A DNA stretch of 64,000 nt from Chloracidobacterium sp. (lineage in GTDB: Bacteria > Acidobacteriota > Blastocatellia > Pyrinomonadales > Pyrinomonadaceae): NCBI GenBank assembly GCA_016716365.1, contig JADJWM010000007.1, forward strand, positions 248,001 to 312,000, given 5' to 3'. Positions 46,876 through 56,317 of the stretch are shown one piece after another; position 1 is the first letter of the stretch; each line of letters opens with the position of its first letter. The translations under genes and the position numbers were made by a program. The notes under the pieces were generated by a model. That model did no database searches. It was not told the DNA's origin and was given only the letters and a program-made list of their open reading frames with translations.

Positions 46876-47679
46876 TTAACGCAGGTCGGTATTTACGCTG
46901 ACGCTTTGAATTTTCAGTACAACCCGCATCGCGTCCGAGCGGTGGTCAAAGCTGGCAGGAACAAAAGCGGCATCTCCGGCCGGAGCCCGGAGCGCCTTTT
47001 CGAGCCGGTCAACTGCCTTGACGTCCGAGGGGGCCTCGACCACCTCGGCAATAGTTGCGGATCCGTTCCCGTACACATCGGCCACGACCGTTACCTCGTC
47101 GTCCGAATCATTGACGAGATCCTCGGAAAGGGCGACGAGCGGTCCGCTAGGATTTATGCTCGGTGATTCGCGGGAATAGAGCGAACGCGACATCGCGTAC
47201 TCGAGCGGGGTTATCTCGGATCCGACCGGGGCCGACGGCCCGGGATACGGATAAAGGAAGGTCGTATTGGACACGCTCGCTCCGCTGTCGTTCCGGCCGT
47301 CCAGAGGACGTATCTCGTTGGAAACTATCACCCAGAGAAGACTGAATCCGATCATCAGCGTGCTGAACGAACCGACGGCGAAAGGCATCAGCCATACGTC
47401 GACCCACCGCCGGCGGTCGCCGACCAGTTGGAACATCGGCTGCCTGGACGTTGCTTCAACTCGCTCGCCGATCACGCTTCTTAAATTCTCAAGCCCTGCG
47501 GCGGAGATGACGGGTTTCCTGATCGAACGGAGATCGTTCCGCATCTCGTTCAGGTCGGCCAGTTCCTGCCGGCAGACCGGGCAGGTGTCCAGGTGTGCAT
47601 CGGCGAGCATTTGTTCATTCTCGCTCAGCACGCTGTCGGAATAGACCGGCAGAATAAATTGTAATTCACTGCATTTCAT
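46876..47679 (-). CDS. Anti-sigma factor with zinc-binding HxxxCxxC domain
   Basis: A 267-residue inner-membrane protein. The N-terminal cytoplasmic domain has HLDTCPVCRQEL (H-x3-C-x2-C), the zinc anti-sigma signature. One membrane helix lies at about 93-120 (LMPFAVGSFSTLMIGFSLLW), followed by a periplasmic domain with no recognised motif. It should bind and silence the ECF sigma factor encoded 287 bases upstream on the same strand. Confidence 0.82.
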   Translation of the reverse strand: MKCSELQFILPVYSDSVLSENEQMLADAHLDTCPVCRQELADLNEMRNDLRSIRKPVISAAGLENLRSVIGERVEATSRQPMFQLVGDRRRWVDVWLMPFAVGSFSTLMIGFSLLWVIVSNEIRPLDGRNDSGASVSNTTFLYPYPGPSAPVGSEITPLEYAMSRSLYSRESPSINPSGPLVALSEDLVNDSDDEVTVVADVYGNGSATIAEVVEAPSDVKAVDRLEKALRAPAGDAAFVPASFDHRSDAMRVVLKIQSVSVNTDLR

Positions 47680-47756
47680 AGGTTTACGGAACTCCCGGGC
47701 CTGTACCAGGCCCCGCCGCCACCTTCAAATGGCTGAATGATTCGCTAACCCCGGCT

Positions 47757-47801
47757 GTCTTCCGTCCGAGGAAGACAACGGCTAACCTTATGTTCTAAGG
47801 T
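47757..47801. other. Two stem-loops between sigma and anti-sigma genes
   Basis: GTCTTCC (47757-47763) pairs with GGAAGAC (47770-47776) around a six-base loop, and ACCTTA (47785-47790) pairs with TAAGGT (47796-47801) around a five-base loop. They lie in the 287-base gap between the sigma gene and its presumed anti-sigma partner. On the transcribed (minus) strand neither is followed by a T-run. They could slow or split the message. Confidence 0.35.
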
Positions 47802-47966
47802 CCTTTTGTTCCGGTACGGCCGACTAGATGTTGCTGATCTATTTCAAACAACCGTTCCGGCGAAGGACCGCGACATTCAGCAGTTCGCTTTCTTCGACCT
47901 CGTTTGGCACCGATTCCATTCGTCTTCAAAGAAAAAACCGGGGTAAGCCAATCATTCAACCAATTT

Positions 47967-48641
47967 TCAAAAATCCTTGAGCTTTCGTCTAAGCTCTTCG
48001 CGGCCTCGGGCAATTCGCGATTTCACCGTCCCGATGTTCAGGCCGAGCGAATCGGCTATTTCCTCATAGCTGAGGCCTTCAAGATCGCAAAGGACCACCG
48101 CTTCGCGGAAATGGGCCGGAAGCTGGCCAAGTGCGTCAAGCAGGGCTTTCTGCCGTTCGGAGTTTATCGCCGAATCCTCGGGGTTCAGGCCTTCATCGGA
48201 GATCGTCTCGATGACAGTCAGATTTTCACTGAGGTTCGCATCGAGCGAAACAGTGACATCCCTCCGCCGCCTCTTCCACCACCTGTGGCGGTTCCTTGAG
48301 TGATTGATCGCGATACGATAAAGCCAGGTTTTCAGGCCCGACTCGCCGCGAAAACCCTTGATCGCGGTCAACGCACTCAGGAATGTCTCCTGAGTGAGGT
48401 CGTGGGCTTCCTCGCGGCTTTCGGTCAACCGCATGAGCAAACCGAAGATCTCGCCGGAAAAGGTGACGACGAGATGATCGAACGCCTCGGGGTCACCTGC
48501 CCGCAATTTTTCAATGAACCTCTCCTCGACGGTCTCAAAAGGCAAGGGCACTCGTGCCGCCGATACGGCATCGATGTGGTCTTCGTCGTCAAATGCGATC
48601 GACCTGCTGAAGAACATCCTTTGCGCCTCGCCTTTATTCAT
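47967..48641 (-). CDS. ECF-type RNA polymerase sigma factor
   Basis: A 224-residue sigma factor. Region 2 is FDHLVVTFSGEIFGLLMRLT and EEAHDLTQETFLSALTAI, with YRIAINHSRNRHRW at its end. Region 4 is LGQLPAHFREAVVLCDLEGL and SYEEIADSLGLNIGTVKSRI. An ATG at 48617 with a GAGG eight bases upstream is a credible alternative start that would remove eight residues. The anti-sigma gene and an AttH-like gene lie downstream and may be its regulon or operon. Confidence 0.88.
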   Translation of the reverse strand: MNKGEAQRMFFSRSIAFDDEDHIDAVSAARVPLPFETVEERFIEKLRAGDPEAFDHLVVTFSGEIFGLLMRLTESREEAHDLTQETFLSALTAIKGFRGESGLKTWLYRIAINHSRNRHRWWKRRRRDVTVSLDANLSENLTVIETISDEGLNPEDSAINSERQKALLDALGQLPAHFREAVVLCDLEGLSYEEIADSLGLNIGTVKSRIARGREELRRKLKDF

Positions 48642-48825
48642 CCGGGAGGACCAATTTCTCAGAGTCCGTAATGCCGGACTGACGGTTTAGACACCGTTTC
48701 CGGCCAATTGTTCCCGGATTTTTTCCGGAACGTGTTTTCCCGGCCCCTCGCCGGGCCGCGGTTCCGGCCCTCATTAGCCGGTAATGTATTTGCCCTAACC
48801 GGACTTTTACGTTAATTTAATACTT

Positions 48826-48855
48826 TTGGAAAAAGACCGGTATCACAATTATACA
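48826..48855 (+). promoter_or_regulatory. Possible sigma-70 promoter
   Basis: TTGGAA (48826-48831), 18 bases, TATACA (48850-48855), 37 bases ahead of the start codon at 48893. Both boxes match four or five of six consensus positions. It lies in the divergent region next to the sigma factor gene. Confidence 0.45.
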
Positions 48856-48892
48856 ACGGTAGAGCAAGCGAAAATTGCATCAAATTTAAGTA

Positions 48893-49750
48893 ATGGGACG
48901 AAAGAAGAGAAGCATCGTTACTACCATAGCGCCTGAGACCGACGCGAAGAAGAAAACGCGCTTTCAGGACAAATTCCAGGAAAATGTGGGTCACAAGGTC
49001 GAAGAGATCGGTAAAACGATCGGCGGCCACAAGCGAAACCTTCTCTACGGGCTCGGGATCGCGGTGGTGGTGGCCGCATCGGTGATCGCCTACTTCGTCT
49101 GGACGGCCCGCAACGAAGCAGCCGGGCAACTTGCTTTGGCACGGGCGATCGAGTACCACGACGCGGTGGTGAGCAACAACCCGACGCCGACCGGATCGGT
49201 CCGAAAGCAGTTCCGGACAGCGACGGAACGGGCGCAGGCCGCCATCCCCGAGTTTCAGCTCGTTGCCGAACAATATGGCGGTCACATCGCTCAAAAAGCG
49301 AAATACTTCATCGCCGTAAACCAGTTAACGCTGGACAGGGCGGTCGGTATCGCCGAGCTCGAGGCGCTTGCAGGCTCGGATGACCATGTCGGCAAACTGG
49401 CAAAGTTCACGCTCGCGCAGACGCGCATCGACGACGGGCGGCTGGACGAAGCCGCGACGCTGCTTACGGAACTGGCAAACGCTTCGGATGCCGTTGTTTC
49501 AAAGGACTCGGTCAATTTCGAGCTTGCCAAGGTTTATGAAAAGCAAGGCAAGACCCAGGAAGCGGTGAATATCCTTTTCGAGATCGCCAAGGCCGCTGCA
49601 GAGGCCAAAGATGCCGATGGGAAGCCGCTGCCGCCCGGCCCTGTTTCGCAGGCCGCGAAAGACAAGCTCCAGAAGCTCGACCCTGCAAAGGCCAAGGAAA
49701 TACCTGAAGCGGCGCCGACCCCCGATCCCAACCTGATAAACATTCCGTAA
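48893..49750 (+). CDS. YfgM-like TPR membrane protein
   Basis: A 285-residue protein. A basic N-terminal segment (about 1-45) precedes one membrane helix (about 50-70, LLYGLGIAVVVAASVIAYFV). The outer part is helical TPR-like (YGGHIAQKAKYFIAVNQL, LAKFTLAQTRIDDGRLDEAA, VNFELAKVYEKQGKTQEAV). The layout matches YfgM-like proteins that act near the Sec translocon and BAM; that is a family-based guess. A proline-rich end follows. Confidence 0.65.
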   Translation: MGRKKRSIVTTIAPETDAKKKTRFQDKFQENVGHKVEEIGKTIGGHKRNLLYGLGIAVVVAASVIAYFVWTARNEAAGQLALARAIEYHDAVVSNNPTPTGSVRKQFRTATERAQAAIPEFQLVAEQYGGHIAQKAKYFIAVNQLTLDRAVGIAELEALAGSDDHVGKLAKFTLAQTRIDDGRLDEAATLLTELANASDAVVSKDSVNFELAKVYEKQGKTQEAVNILFEIAKAAAEAKDADGKPLPPGPVSQAAKDKLQKLDPAKAKEIPEAAPTPDPNLINIP

Positions 49751-49775
49751 ACGTGAAGCTCTGACCAAGAATTCA

Positions 49776-51179
49776 ATGAACCCGGGACCATCGATCGCTG
49801 AACCGCCTCGCGGCGACGTAAAACGTACGAAGGTCTCGGTCCGAGTGCCTGCCGAAAGTTATCTGACGGCCTCCCTCGTCTGTTTGTTCTTCTTCGCGTT
49901 CGCCTCTTATCTTGAAGTTTTCCTTATTTCCTACATCCTGCTTTTCGTGGGTGTGGTCCTGCTGCCGCTTTTGGCCCTGAGTGACCGGCTTGTCTTTAAC
50001 GGGCGTCGGATCTTCCGTACCGGCGTTATGCCGAATCTCTGGGCTTATCTTAAGGGTTCACGGCTTTGGCTGAAGTCGATCGATGTCGAGTCGGTCGAAA
50101 CGATGTCGAGCGCTTCACTGAAACGGCCCGGCAAGGTCTACCTCAGGCACAGGACCACGCTCCGCGGTCAAGGGCTCGAATTCTCGCTTGTCTCCGGTGG
50201 TAATTCGCACCGCAGATTCATTCGCGAACTGCTCGGAACGATCCCTGAGGACGTAATGGATCCGGCTTCGATCGAATTGAGGGATTATTTGAGAGAGCCA
50301 AGGCTTGTAACATCGATGGCCAGGAAAGCGCGGATCCCGTCGGCCGAGGTGCTTGAGAATACGCTGCGTTGGCCGGGCAAGGGCCGTCCGTCCGGCTCCG
50401 GTGTTCAGACTAATGTTCCGGAGGTATCCGGCAGGGAGAAAGAGCCGACACTGCGGGTACTGGGAAATCAGCTAAGGCTCGCCGGATCGCACCTTCAGGC
50501 GATGGAATCGTTCCGGCGTGCGGCCCGGCTTCGTCCGGACGATCCGTGGATACTGCTAGATACGGCCAAGTGCCTATATTCAATGGCGGTTGTCGAGCGG
50601 GATGCCGGGCTCGAAAGAAAAGCAGCGGCGATGCTCAGGCTAGCCGAAAGGCGGGCTGGGACCGATGCGAGGCTTTTGACCCAACTTGGCGAGAGCTATT
50701 TTCAGATCGGCGAAGGCCGCCGTGCGATAAATGCATTTCGCAAAGCGGTCGAAACTGTCGGTGAGCAATTCCGGTCGATCAGGGGACTCGCCGAAGTCTC
50801 TTTGTTCGAGGGCCGGCTTGCCCACGTGGTCCACAATCTGGGCGCCGCGAGCCGGTTGGCCAGCTCGCCCGGTGCACGGCGTTGGAGCATCGCCGAGGCC
50901 GACTATTTCTCAAGGCTGAGCAGCGATGCCGAATATATGGAACTCGAACTCGGCCGGGTCAATCTTCTCGATTCGCTCGCCAGATGGCGACGCTTTGTCT
51001 TCAAGCTTTGCTTGATGGGCCTTCCGGTCATCATGCTCGGTTTGTATCTCAACGATGCGGTGATCGCGAACGCGGGCTGGACACTTTCGGCCCTCTCCCT
51101 CGTTCTGTGGGTGCTTATACAGCTCGGCCTCAGGGCATTCTCTCCCCGGATAATCCTTCCCGAACAGGACAGTTATTGA
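49776..51179 (+). CDS. Membrane protein with TPR-like repeats
   Basis: A 467-residue protein. Two N-terminal membrane helices (about 28-72) are followed by a basic domain that looks like a membrane-associated beta domain (GRRIFRTGVMPNLWAYLKGS). Helical repeats occupy about 225-385 (LRLAGSHLQAMESFRRAARL, LLTQLGESYFQIGEGRRAIN). Two more helices end the protein (about 405-455). I recognise no family. It is probably co-transcribed with the preceding TPR gene 25 bases upstream. Confidence 0.6.
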   Translation: MNPGPSIAEPPRGDVKRTKVSVRVPAESYLTASLVCLFFFAFASYLEVFLISYILLFVGVVLLPLLALSDRLVFNGRRIFRTGVMPNLWAYLKGSRLWLKSIDVESVETMSSASLKRPGKVYLRHRTTLRGQGLEFSLVSGGNSHRRFIRELLGTIPEDVMDPASIELRDYLREPRLVTSMARKARIPSAEVLENTLRWPGKGRPSGSGVQTNVPEVSGREKEPTLRVLGNQLRLAGSHLQAMESFRRAARLRPDDPWILLDTAKCLYSMAVVERDAGLERKAAAMLRLAERRAGTDARLLTQLGESYFQIGEGRRAINAFRKAVETVGEQFRSIRGLAEVSLFEGRLAHVVHNLGAASRLASSPGARRWSIAEADYFSRLSSDAEYMELELGRVNLLDSLARWRRFVFKLCLMGLPVIMLGLYLNDAVIANAGWTLSALSLVLWVLIQLGLRAFSPRIILPEQDSY

Positions 51180-51553
51180 TCCTTCGTCATTTTTCCGGCC
51201 GTTATGCGGCGACATGCATGAGTTACCGGGATCGGCCGATCGCTGTTACAATAAGCCGGACGCAAGTCGTCGTTAAGGCCTTGTCGGTTCCGAACGTCCG
51301 GACGCAATTCGGATCGCAACGGCACCCGATCTTGGCCTGATTCGCTGATATTTGGCGTTTTTTCACTGACGAAACGTTGAAATTCAGCTAACTTATGCTT
51401 GTACTGGCCGAATTTCCAGGCTTTTTGACGAAATTTGCTAAAGGTTCACGTTGATTCCACCTTTTTAACAAACTGGACGGCCGTCGAGCGGCAGTTATCC
51501 CGCCGTTTTTACAAGCATTTTCGCCAAAGACGAGGGCCGTTCACCGCCACTTA
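51180..51553. other. Long spacer upstream of the deacetylase gene
   Basis: These 374 bases hold no convincing gene. A weak promoter candidate lies at 51377-51405. The sequence is mixed and A/T-richer toward the end. A plus-strand open frame that begins inside the preceding gene runs to about 51340, but it lacks coding character. Confidence 0.35.
51377..51405 (+). promoter_or_regulatory. Possible sigma-70 promoter of the deacetylase gene
   Basis: TTGAAA (51377-51382), 17 bases, TGTACT (51400-51405). The -35 box is good and the spacing ideal; the -10 box matches four of six positions. It would give a leader of about 140 bases before 51554. Confidence 0.35.
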
Positions 51554-52663
51554 ATGCTGAAGCAGGTGAAAAAGAGCGTTCTCGGGACCGTCAAGTTTGT
51601 CGGCGGCTTTAACGCGCTGTCGAAGAGTTCCTGGCGGCGCGACCGGCTCCTGATACTCGGATACCATGGGCTCTCGTTGAAGGATGAGCATGAATGGGAC
51701 CCGACGTTGTTTATGCCGCAGCAAATGTTTCGCGAAAGGCTTGAATCGATGCTGGAATTCGGCTGCAGCATCCTGCCGCTTTCGGACGCGGTCAGGCGGC
51801 AGCGGGACGGCACGCTCCCGGAAAAGGCAGTTGCGATTACCTTCGACGACGGTTTCTATAATTTCTTCGAAGCCGCACTGCCTATTCTGAAGGAATTCGA
51901 CGTGCCGGCGTCGGTTTACGTCACCACTTATTACAGCCTGAAGAATTGGCCCGTTTTTCCGATCGCTGTCGGATATCTGATCTGGAAGGCGCGGGACAAG
52001 GTGTGCGAGCTCGAGATCCAAAACTGCGTAAGCGGAACTTTCGACCTATCCGACGAAACCGTGAGAGTGAGCCTGCATGCAAAGATCCATGAATTCTCGC
52101 TCACCGATGAACTTTCGGCATTAGAGAAGAATGACCTCTTAAAGCTCTTGTGCGGACAGCTAGGGCTGGATTTCGATGATTTTTGCCGCGAGAGGCTTTT
52201 TAACCTGATGACAACCGAGGAGATCAGTGAGGTCTCTGACGCGGGGATCGGCGTCGAACTTCACACACACCGGCACCGGATGCCGACGGAGAAGAGCCTT
52301 TTTGACCGGGAGATAAGCGACAACCGCGACGTGATCTTCGAGACGACAGGAAAATTACCAAGCCATTTCTGCTATCCAAGCGGCAATTACGACCCGATGT
52401 ATTTCGACTGGATCGCAAAGAACGGAGTTGAATCGGCAACGACGTGCGACACGGGCTTGATGGAAAGATCAACTCACCTAATGCAGGTGCCGCGGCTGAT
52501 CGATACGGCATCGCTGTCGAAGATCGAATTCGAGGGATGGCTTACAGGTGCCGCCGCTTTGATCCCGAAACGTGAACTCATTCGCAGCCTGCCGGCGCCG
52601 GCGTTGGTCAAACTAGTGCCGATCGATCAACTCGATATGCTTTCAATAGCCGGGACGTTCTGA
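51554..52663 (+). CDS. Polysaccharide deacetylase family protein
   Basis: A 369-residue CE4-type protein. ILGYHGLS starts the domain, AITFDDGFYNF holds the catalytic Asp-Asp pair, and ELHTHRHRMP supplies the metal-binding histidines. CYPSGNYDP is the C-terminal substrate-side motif. No signal peptide or membrane helix is seen, so it may act on a precursor or by a nonclassical route. Exosortase loci use related deacetylases, but this one lies outside the cluster. Confidence 0.82.
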   Translation: MLKQVKKSVLGTVKFVGGFNALSKSSWRRDRLLILGYHGLSLKDEHEWDPTLFMPQQMFRERLESMLEFGCSILPLSDAVRRQRDGTLPEKAVAITFDDGFYNFFEAALPILKEFDVPASVYVTTYYSLKNWPVFPIAVGYLIWKARDKVCELEIQNCVSGTFDLSDETVRVSLHAKIHEFSLTDELSALEKNDLLKLLCGQLGLDFDDFCRERLFNLMTTEEISEVSDAGIGVELHTHRHRMPTEKSLFDREISDNRDVIFETTGKLPSHFCYPSGNYDPMYFDWIAKNGVESATTCDTGLMERSTHLMQVPRLIDTASLSKIEFEGWLTGAAALIPKRELIRSLPAPALVKLVPIDQLDMLSIAGTF

Positions 52664-52764
52664 GCCGCCGTGGTTCCGCCAGTGACCGACGGCCCACGAT
52701 CGTGACTTCATTCCTGATCCCACGCCAACGGCTCCGGGGGAGTTATTCAACAAATCGCACCATC

Positions 52765-52804
52765 AAAAAAAGAGGCCGCCCGGAGTTTCATGTCCGGACG
52801 GCCT
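52765..52804 (-). terminator. Intrinsic terminator of the ATP-grasp gene
   Basis: On the minus strand, AGGCCGTCCGGA pairs with TCCGGGCGGCCT over 12 base pairs (one G-T) around an eight-base loop, then CTTTTTTT. The stem is 26 bases beyond the ATP-grasp stop codon, and this is the strongest terminator in the window. It may also dampen read-through from the convergent deacetylase gene. Confidence 0.88.
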
Positions 52805-52829
52805 TCGTTTCGTACTTATGCGGAAGGCA

Positions 52830-53870
52830 CTAGCTTGATGCCTTCTTGCTTTGGACCTTTTTCTCGGCGGCTTTTGCTTTCGGAGCCGCAGACTTTGCCT
52901 TAAGGGCCGGGGACTTTTTTTCGGCCGCCGCCTTAGGGCCCGCGAGCATCGACGACCAACGATACTCGGGCACTTCAAAGCCCTCTTCGAGTTTCTTGAA
53001 CACCAGATCGGTCATCGCATTCACGATCCAGTTATGGTTGTATTCACCGACCGAGGCGACCTCGGCATCCGGCGCCGGATTCATGAAATCGATCGCGTAT
53101 GGAACGCCGTCCTTGATCGCGAATTCGACCGTGTTGAGGTCATAACCGAGCGCCTTGCAGATCGTGATGACGTCCTTTTCGACCCGGGCATGCAGTTCAG
53201 GCGAGAGGTAGTTGTCGACATTGACATACTGCATTCCGGAAAGGTACGGCTTCGAAGGGTCGTACGGCATGATGAGCACCTTCTCCTGGCCGACGCAATA
53301 GCAGCGTACGAACTGATCGTACTCGATGCCTTCCTGGAGCGTCATGCAGAGCGTGCCGGTCTGGTTATACTCGCTCCAAAGCTCTTCGAGCGAATTCACC
53401 TTAGAGACGTTCTTCCAGCCGCCGCCGTCAAAGGGCTTGAGAAAGGCGGGGAAGCCGACATAATTCACGATTCCCTCCCAGTCGAGCGGAAATTCGAGGT
53501 TCCGAAGACTTTCGGGGACGATCCCGTCAATGTACTTCTCCTGCGGAAGCAGCACAGTTTTCGGGATGGCCACGCCGAGCTTGGCCGCGAGGCTGAAATT
53601 GAAGAATTTATCATCCGCCGACCACCAGAACGGGTTGTTGATGATATACGTCCCCTCAAGCGCCAGCCGCTTCAAGGTGCCGCGATAATAGGGGACTTCG
53701 TGCGAGATGCGGTCGATGACGATGTCATATTTTTTCGGCTCGTCAAGACGAATACCGCCAAACGTCACCATCTCGGCAACAACTTTTCCATTGCCTTTTT
53801 CGTTAATGCTGTTAATAATTGATTCAGGGAAGGTTATCTCCCGCCCCGCTAAGATACCGACTCTTTTCAT
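52830..53870 (-). CDS. ATP-grasp protein with Ala/Lys-rich tail
   Basis: A 346-residue protein. VGILAGREITFPESIINSIN is the N-terminal domain; NPFWWSADDKFFNFSLAAKL and PAFLKPFDGGGWKNVSKVN start the ATP-grasp fold. VEFAIKDGVPYAIDFMNPAP carries the metal-binding acidic residues. It ends with about 38 residues rich in Ala, Lys and Pro, which is unlike the rest and looks like a disordered nucleic-acid- or surface-binding tail. It probably ligates a carboxyl group to an amine, thiol or phosphate. It is divergent from the PilT gene. Confidence 0.75.
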   Translation of the reverse strand: MKRVGILAGREITFPESIINSINEKGNGKVVAEMVTFGGIRLDEPKKYDIVIDRISHEVPYYRGTLKRLALEGTYIINNPFWWSADDKFFNFSLAAKLGVAIPKTVLLPQEKYIDGIVPESLRNLEFPLDWEGIVNYVGFPAFLKPFDGGGWKNVSKVNSLEELWSEYNQTGTLCMTLQEGIEYDQFVRCYCVGQEKVLIMPYDPSKPYLSGMQYVNVDNYLSPELHARVEKDVITICKALGYDLNTVEFAIKDGVPYAIDFMNPAPDAEVASVGEYNHNWIVNAMTDLVFKKLEEGFEVPEYRWSSMLAGPKAAAEKKSPALKAKSAAPKAKAAEKKVQSKKASS

Positions 53871-54019
53871 ATAAATAATCTAGTCCTTTTCCTGTTGCAC
53901 CAATGTTACGGTGTTGAAAAACCCCGGGATTGAAATCCCTTATTTTAGTCGATTCCCCTACAGCTATCAAGGAACGCCGGGGCAGGATCAGCCGGCCGAC
54001 GCACATCCCGAACCAAACT

Positions 54020-55324
54020 ATGAACTTAACGATTCCCTCTCAGACTATGGATACGAATGCTCCAATAAACGGGTCCGCGTCTCCGAACGTCGGCGGCGTC
54101 AAAAGCGGTGCCGCCGAACCCGCTGTTAATCCGGCCCTGGCGAAGAACATTGAGTCTTTCCATGCGGTGCTCAAGCGAATGTTGGCCGCCGGGGACAAAG
54201 TAAGCGATCTGATTTTCTCGCCAGGCCGCCCGCCGCAGGTCGAGCTGACCGGCGAACTGCACGGCGTCCCGATCGCGGGCCTCGAGCGGCTGTCAAGCGC
54301 GAATATCAAGGCTATGGCCGACCTGATGCTCTTCGGGAATGAACAGGGCAGCGACGTGCTCGATCGAAAAGGATCGACCGATATATCGTACAGCGTCCCG
54401 GGGTTGTGCCGCTTTCGGGTAAACATATTCATGCAGAGGGGCACGCATGCGATCGTTATGCGAGTGATCCCGACGAAACCGCCGAACTGGCAGGAGTTGA
54501 ACCTGCCGACCGGGGTCGTATCGGCAGCCGAGCTAAAGAATGGGCTTGTACTGGTGACGGGGCCGACCGGATCGGGCAAATCGACGACGCTCGCGGCGGT
54601 TATCGACCTGATAAATTCGACCAAGCGGTATCACGTTGTTACCATCGAGGACCCGATCGAGTTCACGCACGATCACAAGCTCGGTACCATCCACCAACGC
54701 GAACTCCATTCGGACACGCCGGATTTCGCATCGGCCCTGCGGGCGGCCCTTCGGCAGGCGCCGAAAGTAATACTGGTAGGCGAAATGCGCGACCGGGAGA
54801 CCATCGAGGTCGCGTTGGAAGCAGCAGAAACGGGCCACCTTGTCCTTTCGACACTGCACACGATCGACGCCGCAAAGACGATCGACCGCATTATCGGCGT
54901 GTTCCCTAAGGCGGAAGAAGCCGCTATTCGGACACGGCTGGCGCAATCCTTTCGCCGAATAATCTCACAGCGGCTGCTTCCCCGAGTCGGCGGAGGGCGT
55001 ATTGCTGCGATCGAGATCCTCGCGTCCAACTCACGGACGCGGGAGTACATAGAAAAAGGTGAAAAAGATGGGCGTTCGATCGTCGATGCGATGGCCGACG
55101 GCGAGATGGAAGGGATGCAGACCTTCGATAAGGAACTGGAGAAGATGATCCGCGGAGGCGTCGTCACCAGGGAAGTGGCGATGGCGTATGCGACGAATGC
55201 GAACAATCTGGCCCTCGCGGTGAGCGACCTGGACGGTGCACCGCCGCCGGCCGCACAGGGAGAAAGGCCGCCTGCCGAAGCGGTGGTTGAGCCTGATTTG
55301 GTGATAGAGGGGTTGGAGCGATAA
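54020..55324 (+). CDS. pilT: PilT-type twitching motility ATPase
   Basis: About 434 residues from ATG 54020 (an ATG at 54047 is also possible). A disordered N-terminus of about 30 residues precedes the PilT domain. Walker A is GPTGSGKSTT (181-190), the Asp box TIEDPIEFTH, and Walker B APKVILVGEMRDRETIE. HLVLSTLHTIDAAKTIDRII is the His box region, and the RRIISQRLLPR stretch is typical of PilT. It drives pilus retraction. No other pilus gene is in the window. The C-terminal tail is proline-rich. Confidence 0.9.
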   Translation: MNLTIPSQTMDTNAPINGSASPNVGGVKSGAAEPAVNPALAKNIESFHAVLKRMLAAGDKVSDLIFSPGRPPQVELTGELHGVPIAGLERLSSANIKAMADLMLFGNEQGSDVLDRKGSTDISYSVPGLCRFRVNIFMQRGTHAIVMRVIPTKPPNWQELNLPTGVVSAAELKNGLVLVTGPTGSGKSTTLAAVIDLINSTKRYHVVTIEDPIEFTHDHKLGTIHQRELHSDTPDFASALRAALRQAPKVILVGEMRDRETIEVALEAAETGHLVLSTLHTIDAAKTIDRIIGVFPKAEEAAIRTRLAQSFRRIISQRLLPRVGGGRIAAIEILASNSRTREYIEKGEKDGRSIVDAMADGEMEGMQTFDKELEKMIRGGVVTREVAMAYATNANNLALAVSDLDGAPPPAAQGERPPAEAVVEPDLVIEGLER

Positions 55325-55396
55325 CGGAACGAAAGGCTTTCGAGTCCCTCGCAGCGTAAAGCTATTGATGTCTATTCAGGACCGGTATCCAATCGG

Positions 55397-55419
55397 AACA
55401 GGTTGGAAAGCCTGTTTTA
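55397..55419. terminator. Weak bidirectional stem-loop between convergent genes
   Basis: AACAGG (55397-55402) pairs with CCTGTT (55411-55416) around an eight-base loop and is followed by TTA on the plus strand. It lies in the gap between PilT and the convergent membrane protein gene. Only a weak terminator can be claimed. Confidence 0.3.
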
Positions 55420-56268
55420 CCGATTCGCCTCGGGTAAGAGCTCGTAGTTGCCCATCTCGCGATTGTAGGAATCGAGGGCACCGACAGAATCGGCGGTAGC
55501 GTCGAGCATCTGCTTGGTCATTGCGATCGAGTCCGAAAGCTGTTCGAAATCGAGCAGGGAGAATTTCTCCGGGGTCGACATCGTGACGATCTCGTCGTTC
55601 AGATAGCTGAAAAAGTTTTCGATCGACTGAAGCTGGCCCTCGACCAGCTTTACGCTTCGCTCGATCTCGTCGAACGAAGCGACGCGCCGCTTAAGGATCT
55701 CGACGTTCGTTTGCTGGATACGGCGGGTCTTTTCGTCGGCCGCGCTCTCCGAGGCCCTGTAGGCCTGCGAAAGCTGATTGTGCACGGCCTGGCGGTTGAT
55801 CGATTTAAGGTGCTGCTTACGGCGTCGATAGACGTCGAGGAGGTCGACAAAATCTTCCCAACGCTGGTCGAGCGTTTTCAGGTTTGACGGCAACTGGCCT
55901 GCTCCCGTGAACTTCTTGTAATTGTCCTGGATCTTTTCTTTCAGCCAGCGAAGATATTCGACGGCCTCTCGTTCGCGGGGGGTGAATGTCTTGATCAGCT
56001 TCTCGCGGGCATTTCGGCTCTCAAGGAAAAGACGTTCCTTTTCACGCCTTTGGACCAGCTGGCGATACCACGGCAAATTAGGAAGGATGAGCATATAGGC
56101 CGCCTCAAAGACAAGGGCGATCAGGAGCGGAATTACGCTGCCGGTATAGGCGGCCGCGACGGCGAATCCGGCCAAACCCCAAAAATTGAACGGCTCCTTG
56201 GCGGCTTCCTTGGCGTAGCTCGAATTGAATCTTGTAACTTGCTGTTGATATTTCGCGAGATCCGCCAT
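55417..56268 (-). CDS. Coiled-coil membrane protein of unknown function
   Basis: A 283-residue protein. A short N-terminal amphipathic segment and a membrane hairpin (about 28-62, FNFWGLAGFAVAAAYTGSVI) precede long helices. The helical part (about 75-260) has heptad-like charge patterns, for example SLLDFEQLSDSIAMTKQMLD. No family is recognised. It follows the PspA gene by 49 bases on the same strand, so it may be a partner of PspA at the membrane. Confidence 0.6.
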   Translation of the reverse strand: MADLAKYQQQVTRFNSSYAKEAAKEPFNFWGLAGFAVAAAYTGSVIPLLIALVFEAAYMLILPNLPWYRQLVQRREKERLFLESRNAREKLIKTFTPREREAVEYLRWLKEKIQDNYKKFTGAGQLPSNLKTLDQRWEDFVDLLDVYRRRKQHLKSINRQAVHNQLSQAYRASESAADEKTRRIQQTNVEILKRRVASFDEIERSVKLVEGQLQSIENFFSYLNDEIVTMSTPEKFSLLDFEQLSDSIAMTKQMLDATADSVGALDSYNREMGNYELLPEANR

Positions 56269-56317
56269 AAAGATCAGCCCAACCCAAAGTCCACTCGCAA
56301 CTTCGATGCGATTCTAG

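Noticed and set aside
47795..48013. A 72-residue minus-strand gene downstream of the sigma factor
   Set aside because: It overlaps the sigma factor gene's 3' end in another frame, with no coding signature.
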